Assembly (NCBI RefSeq): GCF_018130695.1
Contig: NZ_JAFCJX010000009.1
Coordinates: 1 to 64,000 of the forward strand
Length of the DNA stretch: 64,000 bases
Source: Bradyrhizobium jicamae
GTDB taxonomy: Bacteria; Pseudomonadota; Alphaproteobacteria; Rhizobiales; Xanthobacteraceae
Direction: 5' to 3'
The notes under the pieces are model-generated. The model saw only the letters and a list, made by a program, of their open reading frames with translations. It had not been told where the DNA came from and made no database searches. The stretch's first letter is position 1; each line of letters begins with the position of its first letter. Positions 8,479 to 18,325 of this stretch are shown here, piece by piece. The position numbers were made by a program, and so were the translations under genes.

Positions 8479-9597
8479 TTACTTGCCGGAGGTGCCGGCG
8501 TCGCGCGGCGGCGGCACCAGGATGTCGATCGCTTCCTGGATCGAGTCGATGGCGCGCTCGGCGGCGCGGACGCCATGCGCGATCAAATCGTCGGCGCGGT
8601 GGAAGTCGAACCAGCCGATCTGGCCGACCCGCGGCGAGATCAGGAGGTCGGGCGGATCGCCGGCGAGCCGGGCACGCGTGATGCGGTCCTGCATGATGTT
8701 GAAGGCGTCGACCATGACGCTGGAGATGCCCGGCCGGGTCGCGCTGCCGAAGAACTCCCGCTTGACCGTGCGCTCGGCCGAGAAGAAGCGGCTGAAGCGC
8801 CGCTTCGGCGGCTCGGCGTCGGGCACCGCCGGTTCGGGCGTGACCGATACCGCCACCTCGGGCGCGGCGGCCTGGCCGTGATTGTAGATCGTGGTCGAAT
8901 GCGCGAACACGTCGCTGGACAGATTGGCCGCGATCACGATCTCGGCGCCGAGCGCCCGGGCTGCCGACACCGGCACCGGGTTGACCAGCGCGCCGTCGAC
9001 CAGCCAGCGGTCGCCGATCAGGACGGGAGCGAAGATGCCGGGCAGCGCGTAGGAAGCGCGCATCGCCTCAACCATCGGACCATGCGTCACCCAGATCTCG
9101 TGCCCGGTGCGCACCTCGGTGGCGACCGTCGCGAACTTCACGGCGAGGTCCTCGATCCGGCTCTGCCCCATCGCGGTCTCGAGCTCGGCCGCGAGCTTGG
9201 TGCCGCCGATCAGGCCGGACCCGTTGAGGCGGATGTCGAGATAGGACAGCACGCTGCGCGGCTGCAGGCTGCGCGCCCATTGCTCCAGCGTGTCGAGATG
9301 GCCGGCCGCATAGGCCCCGCCGACCACGCCGCCGATCGAGGTGCCGACCACGACATTGGGGACGATGCCGTGGGCGAGCAGCGTCTTGACGATGCCGATA
9401 TGGGCAAATCCGCGCGCCGCACCGCCGCCAAGCGCCAGGCCGATCACGGGACGGCGCACCGTGCCCAATCCGACCTTGTCGGGACCATCGGCGGCCTTCT
9501 GGCCGCGACCCATCCAGCTATCCAACACGACAAAACTCTCCTGCCGAGGCGAGACTATGCCCCGCGACGCGGCTCCGCCAGAATCGTCCGTATGCAT
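8479..9597 (-). CDS. Patatin-like phospholipase (RssA/NTE family)
   Basis: 372 aa. Oxyanion loop GLALGGGAARGFAHIG, nucleophile elbow GTSIGG (Ser about 95) and the DGA dyad motif in WLVDGALVNPVP are all intact, so an active lipid acyl hydrolase is expected. N-terminal 45 residues are low complexity, and residues 250-290 form a proline/alanine linker (PEVAVSVTPEPAVPDAEPPK). No signal peptide is visible. It converges with the CBS gene, leaving 6 bases between their stops. Confidence 0.9.
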   Translation of the reverse strand: MHTDDSGGAASRGIVSPRQESFVVLDSWMGRGQKAADGPDKVGLGTVRRPVIGLALGGGAARGFAHIGIVKTLLAHGIVPNVVVGTSIGGVVGGAYAAGHLDTLEQWARSLQPRSVLSYLDIRLNGSGLIGGTKLAAELETAMGQSRIEDLAVKFATVATEVRTGHEIWVTHGPMVEAMRASYALPGIFAPVLIGDRWLVDGALVNPVPVSAARALGAEIVIAANLSSDVFAHSTTIYNHGQAAAPEVAVSVTPEPAVPDAEPPKRRFSRFFSAERTVKREFFGSATRPGISSVMVDAFNIMQDRITRARLAGDPPDLLISPRVGQIGWFDFHRADDLIAHGVRAAERAIDSIQEAIDILVPPPRDAGTSGK

Positions 9598-9761
9598 GGT
9601 TTATGCCCCGGCCAAGCCGGCCTTAGGCAGGGAATATGACCTGACCACGACGCCTGGATTAACATCCGCTTGAATGGCGGGTTCCAATCCGGGGACAAGC
9701 CGCCGGCGGAGGGGCCGTAAGCCTACGGAGGCTTGAATTTGCCGCGTTTTCGGTGAAAAGC

Positions 9762-10835
9762 ATGGCCATGACATCACCGGGCAACGGCGTCGACGGATGC
9801 GGGCGGGGCAGGCGACGGCTTATCCCGTGGCTCTTGCTTGCCATGCTCGTGACGCCGGCCTCGGTCTCGGCCCAGATGTTCAGCGACCGGCCGCCGCCGG
9901 TGCCGCCGGCCTCGGTGCCGGATGTGCCGTCCGGGCCGGCGCTCAATCTGGCGCCGCCGTCCGGGCCGGGCGCGGGGCCGCCTGCTTTGCCGGCGCCGCT
10001 GACCCAGCCGACCATCGTGCAGCCCTCGATTGCGACCACACCGCCGGTCGTCCCGCCGCCGGGCGCCTCGACCGCCGGCCAGGCCGTGCTGTCACTGACG
10101 GCGCGCTACGGCAAGGACCTGCCGGTCATCAACAGCGGTCTGGTCTGGCGCGTCTTCGCCGACAAACCGGACGAGAACGGCACCTTCAAGCTGATCCGCG
10201 AGGAGCGCGGTGCGACGCCCAACATCGTGCTGCCGCCCGGCAACTACGTCGTGCATGTCGCGCTCGGCCTGGTCAGCGCGGTGCGCGCGGTGAACCTGAA
10301 GTCGGAGACCGACCGCGAGGCCTTCGTGCTGCCCGCCGGGGGGCTGCGGATCGAGGGCCGCGTCGGCAGCAGCAAGATTCCGCCGAACCAGATCTCGTTC
10401 GCGATCTACAAGGGCAGCCAGTTCGACGGCGCGGAGCGCAGCGCCATGCTCCCCAACGTCCCCGCCGGCGACGTCGCGCTGCTGCCCGAGGGCACCTACT
10501 ACATCATCTCCAACTACGGCGATGCCAACTCGGTGGTGCGCTCCGACATCCGCGTCCAGGCCGGCAAGCTGACCGACGTCACCGTCACCCACCGCGCCGC
10601 CGTCATCACGCTGAAGCTGGTCAGCGAGAAGGGCGGCGAGGCGCTGGCCAACACCGCCTGGTCGGTGATCACGCCGGGCGGCGACGTGATCAAGGAATCG
10701 ATCGGCGCCTTCCCGCGCGTCGTGCTCTCGGAAGGCGAGTACCGCGCCATCGCCAAGAACGAGGGCAAGGTGTTCGAGCGTCCGTTCAACGTCGTCAACG
10801 GCGTCGACGGCGAGGTCGAGGTCGTCGCGCGCTGA
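9762..10835 (+). CDS. Exported proline-rich protein of unknown function with repeated beta-sandwich-like segments
   Basis: 357 aa. Signal peptide (RRRLIPWLLLAMLVTPASVSA then Q) is followed by 70 residues very rich in Pro, Ala and Gly, then about 250 residues with repeating beta-strand patterns: NIVLPPGNYVVHVALG, DVALLPEGTYYIISNYG and RVVLSEGEYRAIAKNEG. Each resembles the carboxypeptidase-regulatory/Ig-like fold, suggesting three or more related domains. I do not recognise a function. Start uncertain: GTG 9753, ATG 9762 or ATG 9768; none has a good ribosome site. Confidence 0.7.
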   Translation: MAMTSPGNGVDGCGRGRRRLIPWLLLAMLVTPASVSAQMFSDRPPPVPPASVPDVPSGPALNLAPPSGPGAGPPALPAPLTQPTIVQPSIATTPPVVPPPGASTAGQAVLSLTARYGKDLPVINSGLVWRVFADKPDENGTFKLIREERGATPNIVLPPGNYVVHVALGLVSAVRAVNLKSETDREAFVLPAGGLRIEGRVGSSKIPPNQISFAIYKGSQFDGAERSAMLPNVPAGDVALLPEGTYYIISNYGDANSVVRSDIRVQAGKLTDVTVTHRAAVITLKLVSEKGGEALANTAWSVITPGGDVIKESIGAFPRVVLSEGEYRAIAKNEGKVFERPFNVVNGVDGEVEVVAR

Positions 10836-10882
10836 CGACGCGCAGAGTGCTTAGACGCGTATCGTCGTCGGCACCATTGAAA

Positions 10883-11446
10883 TCAGAACCGCGTCACGAT
10901 GTCTGACAGTGCCGGACGCGGGCGGTCTTCGCTCGGCTTGGTCGGCGTGCCGATGTGAATCAGCCCGGCGAGTTTTTCGTCCGCCTTCAGGCCAAAACCA
11001 TCGAGTACGTCGCGATCGAAGGAGTACCAGCCGGTCAGCCAGCAGGCGCCGTAGCCGAGCGCTGCCGCGGCGGTGACGATGTTCATCGCGCTGGCGCCGG
11101 CGGAGAGTTCCTGCTCCCACGGCGGCACCTTCGGATGCGGCTTGGTGAAGGAGACCACGCCGATCACCAGCGGCGCGTCGGTCAGCCGCTTCTTCTCGAC
11201 CTCGATGTCGGAGGCCGGTGCGCCCGGATGCTTCCTAGCGAAGACATTGGCGATCACGTCGCCGGCGCGGACACGGGCGTCGCCCTCGAACACGATGAAG
11301 CGCCAGGGCGCGAGCTTGCCATGGTCCGGCACGCGGGCCCCGATGGTCAGGATGGTCTCGAGCTCGGCCGGGGAGGGCCCGGGGCCCGTCATCTCGCGCG
11401 GCTTCATCGAGCGGCGGGTCTTCAACAGTTCAATCGCGTCGGGCAC
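10883..11446 (-). CDS. Nitroreductase-family flavoprotein
   Basis: 187 aa. The N-terminal KTRRSMKPREMTGPGPS matches the FMN-binding start of the family, followed by PWRFIVFEG and, near the C-terminus, GYGACWLTGWYSFD. This family reduces nitro compounds, quinones or flavins with NAD(P)H; the subgroup resembles E. coli YdjA in length. GTG start with AAGGAAACCTCC just upstream. Monocistronic. Confidence 0.88.
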   Translation of the reverse strand: MPDAIELLKTRRSMKPREMTGPGPSPAELETILTIGARVPDHGKLAPWRFIVFEGDARVRAGDVIANVFARKHPGAPASDIEVEKKRLTDAPLVIGVVSFTKPHPKVPPWEQELSAGASAMNIVTAAAALGYGACWLTGWYSFDRDVLDGFGLKADEKLAGLIHIGTPTKPSEDRPRPALSDIVTRF

Positions 11447-11528
11447 GGAGGTTTCCTTGTGTCAGTCGTGCCCCAGAGATAGGGGCACGACCTTTTCGGT
11501 GGAAGCCAGTTTAGACCGATTGTGAAGA

Positions 11529-13574
11529 TCAGGCCGCCGCTCGCGCCCGCTTCACGTCCGGCGGCGTCGCCTCATCCATCAGCGCGGCGATCGCCTCGTC
11601 GGTCGGCATCACGGTCTGGCGCTCGCTGCCGAGGCGGCGGACCGAGACGGAATGGGTCTCGGCTTCCTTCTTGCCGACCACGAGCAGCGCCGGGATCTTG
11701 GCCAGCGAGTGCTCGCGGACCTTGTAGTTGATCTTCTCGTTGCGCAGGTCGATCTCGACGCGGAGGCCGGCGCGGCGCGCAGCAGCGGCAACCACCTTGG
11801 CATACTCATCGCCTTCCGAGGTGATGGTGGTGACCACCACCTGCGTCGGCGCAAGCCAGAGCGGGAAGTTGCCAGCGAAGTGCTCGATCAGGATGCCGAT
11901 GTAGCGCTCCATCGAGCCGCAGATCGCGCGATGCACCATCACCGGCGCCTTCTTCGAGCCGTCATGGTCGATGTAGAACGCGCCGAAGCGTTCCGGCAGG
12001 TTGAAGTCGACCTGCGTCGTGCCGCATTGCCAGTCGCGGCCGATGGCGTCGCGCAGCACATATTCGAACTTCGGCCCGTAGAAGGCGCCTTCGCCCGGAT
12101 TGATCGCGGTCTTGATGCGGTTGCTGCCCGAGGCCTGAATCTGCGACAGCACGGTCGCCATCACGCGCTCGGCGTGATCCCACATCTCGTCGGTGCCGAC
12201 GCGCTTTTCCGGCCGGGTCGACAGCTTCACCGTGAGCTCGCCGTCGAAGCCGAAGTCGGCATAGGTCGACAGGATCAGATCGTTGATCTTCAGACACTCG
12301 TCCGCGAGTTGCTGTTCGGTGCAGAACACGTGCGCGTCGTCCTGGGTGAAGCCGCGCACGCGCATCAGGCCGTGCATCGCGCCCGAGGGCTCGTAGCGGT
12401 GCACCACGCCGAACTCGGCGAGGCGCAGCGGCAAGTCGCGATAGCTCTTCAGGCCGTGCTTGAATATCTGCACATGGCCGGGACAGTTCATCGGCTTCAG
12501 CGCGAACCAGCGCTTGTCCTCGGCCTCGTCGCCGGCGGATTGCGCCGCGAACATGTTCTCGCGGTACCAGTCCCAATGGCCGGAGGTCTCCCACAGCGCC
12601 TTGTCGAGGATCTGCGGTGCGTTGACCTCGCTGTAGTCGCCGGTCAGGCGACGGCGCATATAGGCGATCAGCTGCTGGAAGATGGTCCAGCCCTTCGGGT
12701 GCCAGAACACGACGCCCGGGCCTTCCTCCTGGAAGTGGAACAGGTCGAGCTCGCGGCCGAGCCGGCGGTGGTCGCGCTTCTCGGCTTCCTCGATCTGCTT
12801 CAGATAGAGATCGAGGTCCTCCTGCTTGGCGAAGGCGGTGCCGTAGATGCGGGTCAGCATCGGGTTGTTGCTATCACCGCGCCAATAGGCGCCGGCCGCC
12901 TTCATCAGCTTGAAGGCGTTGCCGATCTTGCCGGTCGAGGTCATGTGCGGGCCGCGGCACAGATCGAACCAGTCGCCCTGGAAATAGATCTTGATCGGCT
13001 CGTTGCCGGGAATGGCGTCGACGAGCTCGACCTTGAAGGCCTCGCCCTTGTCGCGGAACACCTGCTTGGTCTTTTCGCGATCCCACACTTCCTTGGTGAA
13101 GGGTTTGTCGCGCGCGATGATCTCGCGCATCTTCTTCTCGATCGCGGCAAAGTCTTCCGGCGTGAACGGCTCGTTGCGAAAGAAGTCGTAGTAGAAGCCG
13201 TTCTCGATCACCGGGCCGATGGTCACCTGGGTGCCCGGCCACAGCGCCTGCACGGCTTCGGCCAGCACATGCGCAGCGTCGTGCCGGATCAGCTCCAGCG
13301 CGCGCGGATCGTCGCGGTTGACCAGCTCGATCTTCGCGTCAGCCTCGATCGGATCGTTGAGATCGGCGAGCGTGCCGTTGAGCGCCATCGCGACGGTGCG
13401 CTTTGCGAGCGAGGGCGAGATGCCCTTGGCGATGTCGAGACCGGTGGTGCCCTGAGGATAGTCGCGCTTCGCCCCGTCGGGGAAGGTGAGGGTGATCTTG
13501 TGCAAGGGTTCGGCGGGCTTGAGATTGGAAAGGCTGTACTGGAATCCGGATTCGGATTTAGGCGTGTCGGCCAT
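11529..13574 (-). CDS. thrS: Threonine--tRNA ligase
   Basis: 681 aa, slightly longer than the usual 640-660. The TGS domain is near residues 30-85, the editing domain carries [10 protein letters not shown], and the class II catalytic core shows the zinc-site segment MNCPGH, the motif 2 region [20 protein letters not shown] and motif 3 ([15 protein letters not shown]). The anticodon-binding domain closes the protein. Start [10 protein letters not shown] is fixed by a strong CAGGAG site 7 bases before ATG; the open frame upstream is not coding. In related genomes, from memory, thrS lies close to yidD, an IscU-like gene, folE and hisI; here these are spread over 13 kb with other genes between. 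Confidence 0.97.
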   Translation of the reverse strand: MADTPKSESGFQYSLSNLKPAEPLHKITLTFPDGAKRDYPQGTTGLDIAKGISPSLAKRTVAMALNGTLADLNDPIEADAKIELVNRDDPRALELIRHDAAHVLAEAVQALWPGTQVTIGPVIENGFYYDFFRNEPFTPEDFAAIEKKMREIIARDKPFTKEVWDREKTKQVFRDKGEAFKVELVDAIPGNEPIKIYFQGDWFDLCRGPHMTSTGKIGNAFKLMKAAGAYWRGDSNNPMLTRIYGTAFAKQEDLDLYLKQIEEAEKRDHRRLGRELDLFHFQEEGPGVVFWHPKGWTIFQQLIAYMRRRLTGDYSEVNAPQILDKALWETSGHWDWYRENMFAAQSAGDEAEDKRWFALKPMNCPGHVQIFKHGLKSYRDLPLRLAEFGVVHRYEPSGAMHGLMRVRGFTQDDAHVFCTEQQLADECLKINDLILSTYADFGFDGELTVKLSTRPEKRVGTDEMWDHAERVMATVLSQIQASGSNRIKTAINPGEGAFYGPKFEYVLRDAIGRDWQCGTTQVDFNLPERFGAFYIDHDGSKKAPVMVHRAICGSMERYIGILIEHFAGNFPLWLAPTQVVVTTITSEGDEYAKVVAAAARRAGLRVEIDLRNEKINYKVREHSLAKIPALLVVGKKEAETHSVSVRRLGSERQTVMPTDEAIAALMDEATPPDVKRARAAA

Positions 13575-13880
13575 TGATGTCTCCTGTGGCTCACTCCTGC
13601 GAACGAGCGCAGGTAAGCGGAAGCAGGGGTATAGCAGGGGATTCGGCCCCTGCAATCGGGCAATATCAAGAAAATCGGCCCGAAAAGCCCCTCTGGACTG
13701 AACGGTTGTCCGCGTCCAAGCGACGGAAACAGGTGTTCCGGAGAAGACGAAAGGGCCGTGACGATGCGGCATGCAGTCGAAAAAATTCTACAGCCGATGG
13801 TTGTTGTCAGATGGACTTGCGTTCGACCGCTTGTTAGCCTTTCGCCATTGTCGTCTGGTTCGCATCACACCGTTCATTCC

Positions 13881-15122
13881 ATGGCTTTGCGCGTACTGCT
13901 TGTCGCACTTCTCGTCCTGTTCGTTGGACCGGCGGTTGCGGCCAATACCGTGCGGCCGCGCGCTCCAATCACTGCCTCCCCACCTGTCGTGTTCTACGTC
14001 GCCAAAGGCGCGCCCGACGCCTGCGGGCACGGCTGCGACACCTGGATCGCGGTCGAAGGGCAGATCGACGGCGGCGCGGCGGCGCGGTTCAAGAAGTTCC
14101 TGGCGCCGCTGCGCGCGCGCAACCTGCCGATCTATTTCTCCTCGCCGGGCGGCAATCTCGACCAGGCGGTGGCGATGGGCGCGATGCTGCGCGAGAAGCC
14201 GACGGTCGCGCGGGTGGCGCGGACGGTGGTCAGGGATTGCGGCTTCGAGGCGCAGGACAGCGAGGTCTGCCTGAAGCTGAAACGATCCGGCCGCGAGGTC
14301 CACGCCGATCTCTGGACCCGTTATGCAATGTGCAATTCGGCGTGTCCCTATCTGATGCTCGGGGCCACCACGCGCGAGATCGCACCCGATGCCGTGCTCG
14401 GCGTGCATTCGCCGAAGGTGATTCCGCACTTCCGCTGCAACCTGCCGGTGCCGAACTGCGGCACTCCGAGCCAGGAGATGCGATCGGCTGCGACCCAGCG
14501 CGGTCTGGCGCGCGCCGACACGATGCTGACGGCCTATATCAAGCGGATGGGGGTCGATATCGGCCTGCTGCATCTCGCCAATACTGTCCCGTATGAAAAT
14601 ATGCACGTGCTGACGCGCGACGAGATCACGCGGTTCGGCATCGACACGCGCGAGCAGGTCGAGACGCCCTGGCAGTTCGAGAACAGCGGGCGCAGCAGCA
14701 TGGTGCGCAAGATTGCGGTGCAGAAGGGCGATGACGGCAAGACTTACCGGATGTCGCAATGGCGGCTGTTCTGCTTCACCACCGAGCAGTTCGAGCTGGA
14801 CTTCCAGCGGCCGGCGGCGAATGGGGCCTTTGCCACAGTCGCGATCGCTGGAAAGGGCCCGGTTCCGCTGCATTTCACCGCCTCGCGCCCGACCAAGCCG
14901 GCCGCCGATGAGGTCTGGGGTCTTCGTCTGTCGCGCGACACGCTGCGTTCGCTGATCGACCAGCCGCAGCTCGACTTCACGGAAGCAACGGGCGGCGCCG
15001 ACGGTCGTCAGGTGCCGCACACGACGAAACTCTCCAGTGAGGGACTGTCGGGCGCGCTCGATGCGTTGCTGCGAACATGTCCGCCGCCGAAGGCCATCGC
15101 GCGCGAGGCCGCCGCGAAATAA
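13881..15122 (+). CDS. Exported ClpP/crotonase-fold protein (COG3904-like), paralogue 1
   Basis: 413 aa with a signal peptide (ALRVLLVALLVLFVGPAVAA). The core looks like a periplasmic ClpP-type serine hydrolase: glycine-rich strand PIYFSSPGGNLDQAVAMG, then C-N-S-A-C (the Ser at the ClpP nucleophile position between two cysteines), then LGVHSPKV carrying the His. Additional cysteine pairs (CGHGCDTW, FRCNLPVPNC) suggest disulphides. The C-terminal third is a beta-rich domain of unknown role. Start MALRVLLV is chosen for the signal peptide; the frame opens earlier at 13758. A paralogue lies at 21924-22844. Confidence 0.72.
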   Translation: MALRVLLVALLVLFVGPAVAANTVRPRAPITASPPVVFYVAKGAPDACGHGCDTWIAVEGQIDGGAAARFKKFLAPLRARNLPIYFSSPGGNLDQAVAMGAMLREKPTVARVARTVVRDCGFEAQDSEVCLKLKRSGREVHADLWTRYAMCNSACPYLMLGATTREIAPDAVLGVHSPKVIPHFRCNLPVPNCGTPSQEMRSAATQRGLARADTMLTAYIKRMGVDIGLLHLANTVPYENMHVLTRDEITRFGIDTREQVETPWQFENSGRSSMVRKIAVQKGDDGKTYRMSQWRLFCFTTEQFELDFQRPAANGAFATVAIAGKGPVPLHFTASRPTKPAADEVWGLRLSRDTLRSLIDQPQLDFTEATGGADGRQVPHTTKLSSEGLSGALDALLRTCPPPKAIAREAAAK

Positions 15123-15173
15123 CCCGCGGGGCGGCTCTTCCATCGGCGAAGGATGCGACCTACATGCAGATGC

Positions 15174-16334
15174 ATGGAATCGCCGCCCGCCGTCCGCTCG
15201 TTCGCGCCCACCGCATTGATGCTTGGCAATATCGTCACCGGCTGCGCGGTGCTGGCGCCGGCGGGGATGCTGGCGGAATTGTCCGGCAGTCTCGACGTCA
15301 CGATCCGCACCGCGGGGCTGCTCATCACGTTCGGCGCAATCGTGCTCTGTATCGGCTCGCCGGTCACGGCGTGGCTGACCAGCCGGATCGATCGGCGCAG
15401 ACTGCTCACACTGACATTGACGGTGATGGCGCTGACCAATGTGGCCTCGGCGTTCGCGCCTGATTACGCGAGCCTGCTGATCATCCGTCTGCTGATGCTC
15501 GCGATCGGCGTGATCTACACGCCGCAGGCGGCCGGCACCGCTGCCTTGATTGTTCCGGTCGAGAAGCGCGGCTCGACCATCGCCTACATCTTCCTCGGCT
15601 GGTCGCTCGCGGCTGCCGTCGGTCTGCCGCTGATCACCTTCGTGGCGAGCCGCTACGGTTTTCGCACGGTCTATGGTGGGATCGGCGCACTCGGTTTCAT
15701 CAGCTTCATGCTGCTGTGGTGGCGGTTGCCGCGCGGACTGCAGGGCACGCCGGTCGAGCTCAAGACGTGGGTCGACCTTGGCCGCAACCGCATGATCCTG
15801 CTGTTGCTGCTGATCACGATGGTGCAGATGGCCGGCCAGTTCGTGGTGTTCACCTTCATGGGGCCGCTGCTTGCCAAGCTGACCGGCGCCGGTCCCGATG
15901 CGATCAGCCTTGTGTTCGCGTTCTACGGCATCTTCGGCTTTGTCGGGATCGCGATCGCGACCCGGATCGTCGACGGCTGGGGCCCGTGGCGCACCTCGAT
16001 GCTGTTCACGACGTCGATGCTGGCCGGGGTCACGGTCTGGGCGCTGGGCGCCGGCATCTACCCGCTGATGGCCGCCGGCGTCGTGCTGTGGGGGCTTGGC
16101 TTTGCCTCGACCAATTCGATGCAGCAGGTGCGGCTCGTCGCGGCGGCACCGGCGCTGGCGTCGGCGTCGGTCTCGCTCAACACATCAGTGCTCTACATCG
16201 GTCAGGCCGTCGGTTCCGCGATCGGCGGCTTCCTTTACGCGCGCGAGCAGCTCCATGCCGCGGGTTATGTCGCAGCCGCCTTGATCGCGCTGGCGCTGAC
16301 GATCGTGATCGCGACCAGACCCAAGCGGATCTAG
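15174..16334 (+). CDS. Major facilitator superfamily transporter (DHA1-type)
   Basis: 386 aa, about 12 membrane helices. The MFS loop 2-3 motif appears as AWLTSRIDRRRLL, and the second half starts with RMILLLLLITMVQMAGQFVVF. It resembles the arabinose/drug:H+ antiporter group, with no evident substrate. Start is ATG at 15174 by comparison with the expected N-terminus SFAPTALMLGNIV; ATG 15153 is possible and has GAAGG directly before it. The stop codon sits in a 13-bp tandem duplication (16322-16347). Confidence 0.85.
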   Translation: MESPPAVRSFAPTALMLGNIVTGCAVLAPAGMLAELSGSLDVTIRTAGLLITFGAIVLCIGSPVTAWLTSRIDRRRLLTLTLTVMALTNVASAFAPDYASLLIIRLLMLAIGVIYTPQAAGTAALIVPVEKRGSTIAYIFLGWSLAAAVGLPLITFVASRYGFRTVYGGIGALGFISFMLLWWRLPRGLQGTPVELKTWVDLGRNRMILLLLLITMVQMAGQFVVFTFMGPLLAKLTGAGPDAISLVFAFYGIFGFVGIAIATRIVDGWGPWRTSMLFTTSMLAGVTVWALGAGIYPLMAAGVVLWGLGFASTNSMQQVRLVAAAPALASASVSLNTSVLYIGQAVGSAIGGFLYAREQLHAAGYVAAALIALALTIVIATRPKRI

Positions 16335-16347
16335 CAAGCGGATCTAG
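16322..16347. repeat. 13-bp perfect tandem duplication at convergent stops
   Basis: CAAGCGGATCTAG occurs twice without a gap (16322-16334 and 16335-16347). The first copy supplies the stop of the MFS gene, and the second, read on the other strand, supplies the stop of the GrlR-like gene. Confidence 0.95.
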
Positions 16348-16670
16348 TCAGCGATCCGCGTCAGGACCGCCTTGAAGTTCACGCCGGGCAGCTGCAGCGC
16401 CTCGCCCTCGAAGTCGACCATGTCGCCATTGTCGGCGCCCTTCAGCGTCAGCGTGATGTTGTCGGTGCCGAACAGCGGCCGGAAGGCCGGGTCCGGATTG
16501 TGCCGCTGGGTCGAGATCTTCACATGAACGCCGTCGGTGCGATCGCTGTAATTGCCGACGAATGCAAAGGCCGAGTTGCCACCGCGGAGCTTGCCGCTGG
16601 TGGCGTAGATCACGCCGGTGCCTGTGCCATGAACTGTATGGAATTCAACCCGATATAAGCCGTCCCTCAA
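16344..16670 (-). CDS. GrlR-like small regulatory protein
   Basis: 108 aa. The whole length follows the GrlR pattern (negative regulator of the EPEC/EHEC type III secretion locus): MRDGLYRVEFHT, a glycine-rich GTGTGVIYATSGKLRGGN stretch, then FVGNYSDRTDG and STQRHNPD. It should be a small all-beta (lipocalin-like) protein. No GrlA and no type III secretion genes are visible in this window, so it probably serves another purpose, as in other rhizobia where such singletons occur. TTG start with GGGGATGGGCG upstream. A perfect CRP-type site lies 60 bases upstream of the start (16730-16745). Confidence 0.7.
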   Translation of the reverse strand: MRDGLYRVEFHTVHGTGTGVIYATSGKLRGGNSAFAFVGNYSDRTDGVHVKISTQRHNPDPAFRPLFGTDNITLTLKGADNGDMVDFEGEALQLPGVNFKAVLTRIAD

Positions 16671-16729
16671 CGCCCATCCCCAAGCTTCGATCCCCGGAGC
16701 GAGCGTAGGGGGCCAGTTGGTGGACGATT

Positions 16730-16745
16730 TGTGAAGTGCATCACA
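16730..16745 (-). promoter_or_regulatory. CRP-type palindromic operator
   Basis: TGTGA-AGTGCA-TCACA, exact consensus half-sites at the exact N6 spacing of CRP-family sites, in the intergenic gap 16671-16778. It is centred about 67 bases before the TTG of the GrlR-like gene, a common activating distance. A nested inverted repeat TGAAGTG-CATCA-CACTTCA (16732-16750) overlaps it. Confidence 0.55.
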
Positions 16746-16778
16746 CTTCAGGGAGTATCGACAGAATTATTGAGAGGC

Positions 16779-18104
16779 TCAGCGGCTGGCCGGGCCGGCC
16801 GCGCTCGCCACCCGCGAGACGCCCGCAGAGGCAGCCATCTTGGTCAGCACTTCCTTGATCGGGTACTGCGTCCAGGCCTGCGTCACGTAGCTGCGGTGGG
16901 TGATGCCGTCGCGGGTCTGCACGAACACGACGCTGCCGGGCCGCAGCGGTCCTTCCATGCTCTCGCTCACCGCAATGCCTTTGTCGCGCAGCATCGACAT
17001 CAGCTCGCGGTCGCGCGGCTTGGTGTAGCGGGTGTAGGACGAGACGAAGAAGCCGGTGCGGTTCTTCTCGATCCAGGATGCGAACTTGTCGAGCTCGCCA
17101 TAGACGGCGTCGAGCAGCAGCACGCCGCGTACGCGGCTGGTGGCGCCGCCGACCTCGAGGCTCCAGGCCGTCGGCAGGAAGCCGCCGCTATAGCCGACGA
17201 TCACGACCGGCATGTTGGCAAACGCCTGTGCCGCCTTGGGATCGCCGTAGAGGCGGGCGAGGTGAGAGGCGGACTCGTCGAGAAAGCGCTTGAGGCCGCC
17301 CGGCTGCCAGAACTTGCCGGCGCTGGAGTCGGCGGCGTCGACCGCCATTTGTGGGGCAAGGAGAACAGCATTGACGCCGGAGTCGGTAATCTGCTGCGGC
17401 ACCAATTGGCGGTCGCGGACGTCGCGCGCGAGCGTGGCGCCATTGCCGTGGAAGAACACCACGATCACGCCGGGCTTGGTGACGTCGAAGGCCTCGGGCA
17501 CGTGCACCAGCACGCGGCTGTCATTGTAGGTCTCGTTCTGCCAGAACACGCGTCCGCCATAGCTGCGGTGACCGCGCCGGTCGCCGTTGCCGACGTTGAG
17601 GAAGGGCGCGTCGGTGCGCGGATTGTTGCCGAAATAGGGGAACGCAGAAGATTTCATGCTGACCAGCGTGGTCAGTTCGTCGCGCTCGGTCTGGCGCGGC
17701 AGGGTCAGCGTCGGCGAGATCGAGGCGAGGCGGACCGGCGAGGGCGCAGCGCGCTGCGCGGTCTGGGCAGGCGCGAGCGCTGGACCTGGCGCGGCGGCCG
17801 GCGCCTGAGCCGGCGCGACTGCGGCCGTGCGCTGCAGCGGCACCAAGCTTTCCTGCGCCGTCGGGAAGCGATCGCGGAATTGCGGCTGAGGGAAGCGATC
17901 CTCGAACGTGTCGCCGCTGGTCGCATGGGTGTTGGCGGCCAGCATGCCCGGCTCCGGCGCCTTGCCGCAGTGAGCCAGCGAGAGAGACAGGATCGCCGCC
18001 GCGATCCAGCGGCCATCAAAGGCACGCGCGCGGAGCCGCAGGCCGGGTGCGTTCACCCAGCCCGCGCGCCCGCGACTGTCATTTCTCGGTTGTACCCCGA
18101 CCAT
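16779..18104 (-). CDS. Alpha/beta-hydrolase lipoprotein of unknown substrate
   Basis: 441 aa. A hydrophobic segment ends in a lipobox, SLSLAHCGKA, so the mature protein is probably a lipid-anchored envelope protein. It has a 90-residue Ala/Pro/Gln-rich linker and then a hydrolase fold: VVFFHGNGATLARDV (oxyanion region), VVIVGYSGGFLPTAW (nucleophile Ser) and ITHRSYVTQAWTQYP (likely catalytic His). ATG at 18104 gives 35 residues before the lipid signal; a GTG at 18056 would give a more normal signal and may be the true start. Confidence 0.75.
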   Translation of the reverse strand: MVGVQPRNDSRGRAGWVNAPGLRLRARAFDGRWIAAAILSLSLAHCGKAPEPGMLAANTHATSGDTFEDRFPQPQFRDRFPTAQESLVPLQRTAAVAPAQAPAAAPGPALAPAQTAQRAAPSPVRLASISPTLTLPRQTERDELTTLVSMKSSAFPYFGNNPRTDAPFLNVGNGDRRGHRSYGGRVFWQNETYNDSRVLVHVPEAFDVTKPGVIVVFFHGNGATLARDVRDRQLVPQQITDSGVNAVLLAPQMAVDAADSSAGKFWQPGGLKRFLDESASHLARLYGDPKAAQAFANMPVVIVGYSGGFLPTAWSLEVGGATSRVRGVLLLDAVYGELDKFASWIEKNRTGFFVSSYTRYTKPRDRELMSMLRDKGIAVSESMEGPLRPGSVVFVQTRDGITHRSYVTQAWTQYPIKEVLTKMAASAGVSRVASAAGPASR

Positions 18105-18325
18105 CCACCCGTTGCCCCAAAACCCACCGGCAAGCGATGCATTCGCAAACGACGTATTTGAGCTTGTCGGCGTTTAGGTCACGTTAAGCCTCCGGACAAA
18201 CAAACTCCCCATGTCCGGACGGGCAGGATGCAACCACCCAATCGTGTCGCGATTGTGGGAGGCAAGGGCATTTCAGTAGTCGTGCGGAATTCTTGGGTAC
18301 TAAAATACCTCATTTCCGGCCCAAT

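Noticed and set aside
9659..9673. TTAA-CATCCGC-TTGA as a CtrA box
   Set aside because: One mismatch and no sign of a dependent gene start at a suitable distance; kept out of the feature list.
11652..13577. A 641-codon plus-strand frame opposite thrS
   Set aside because: Antisense shadow of thrS with no recognisable domain.
16731..18161. Long frame opposite the hydrolase lipoprotein
   Set aside because: Antisense composition; the minus-strand hydrolase has a lipobox and catalytic motifs.
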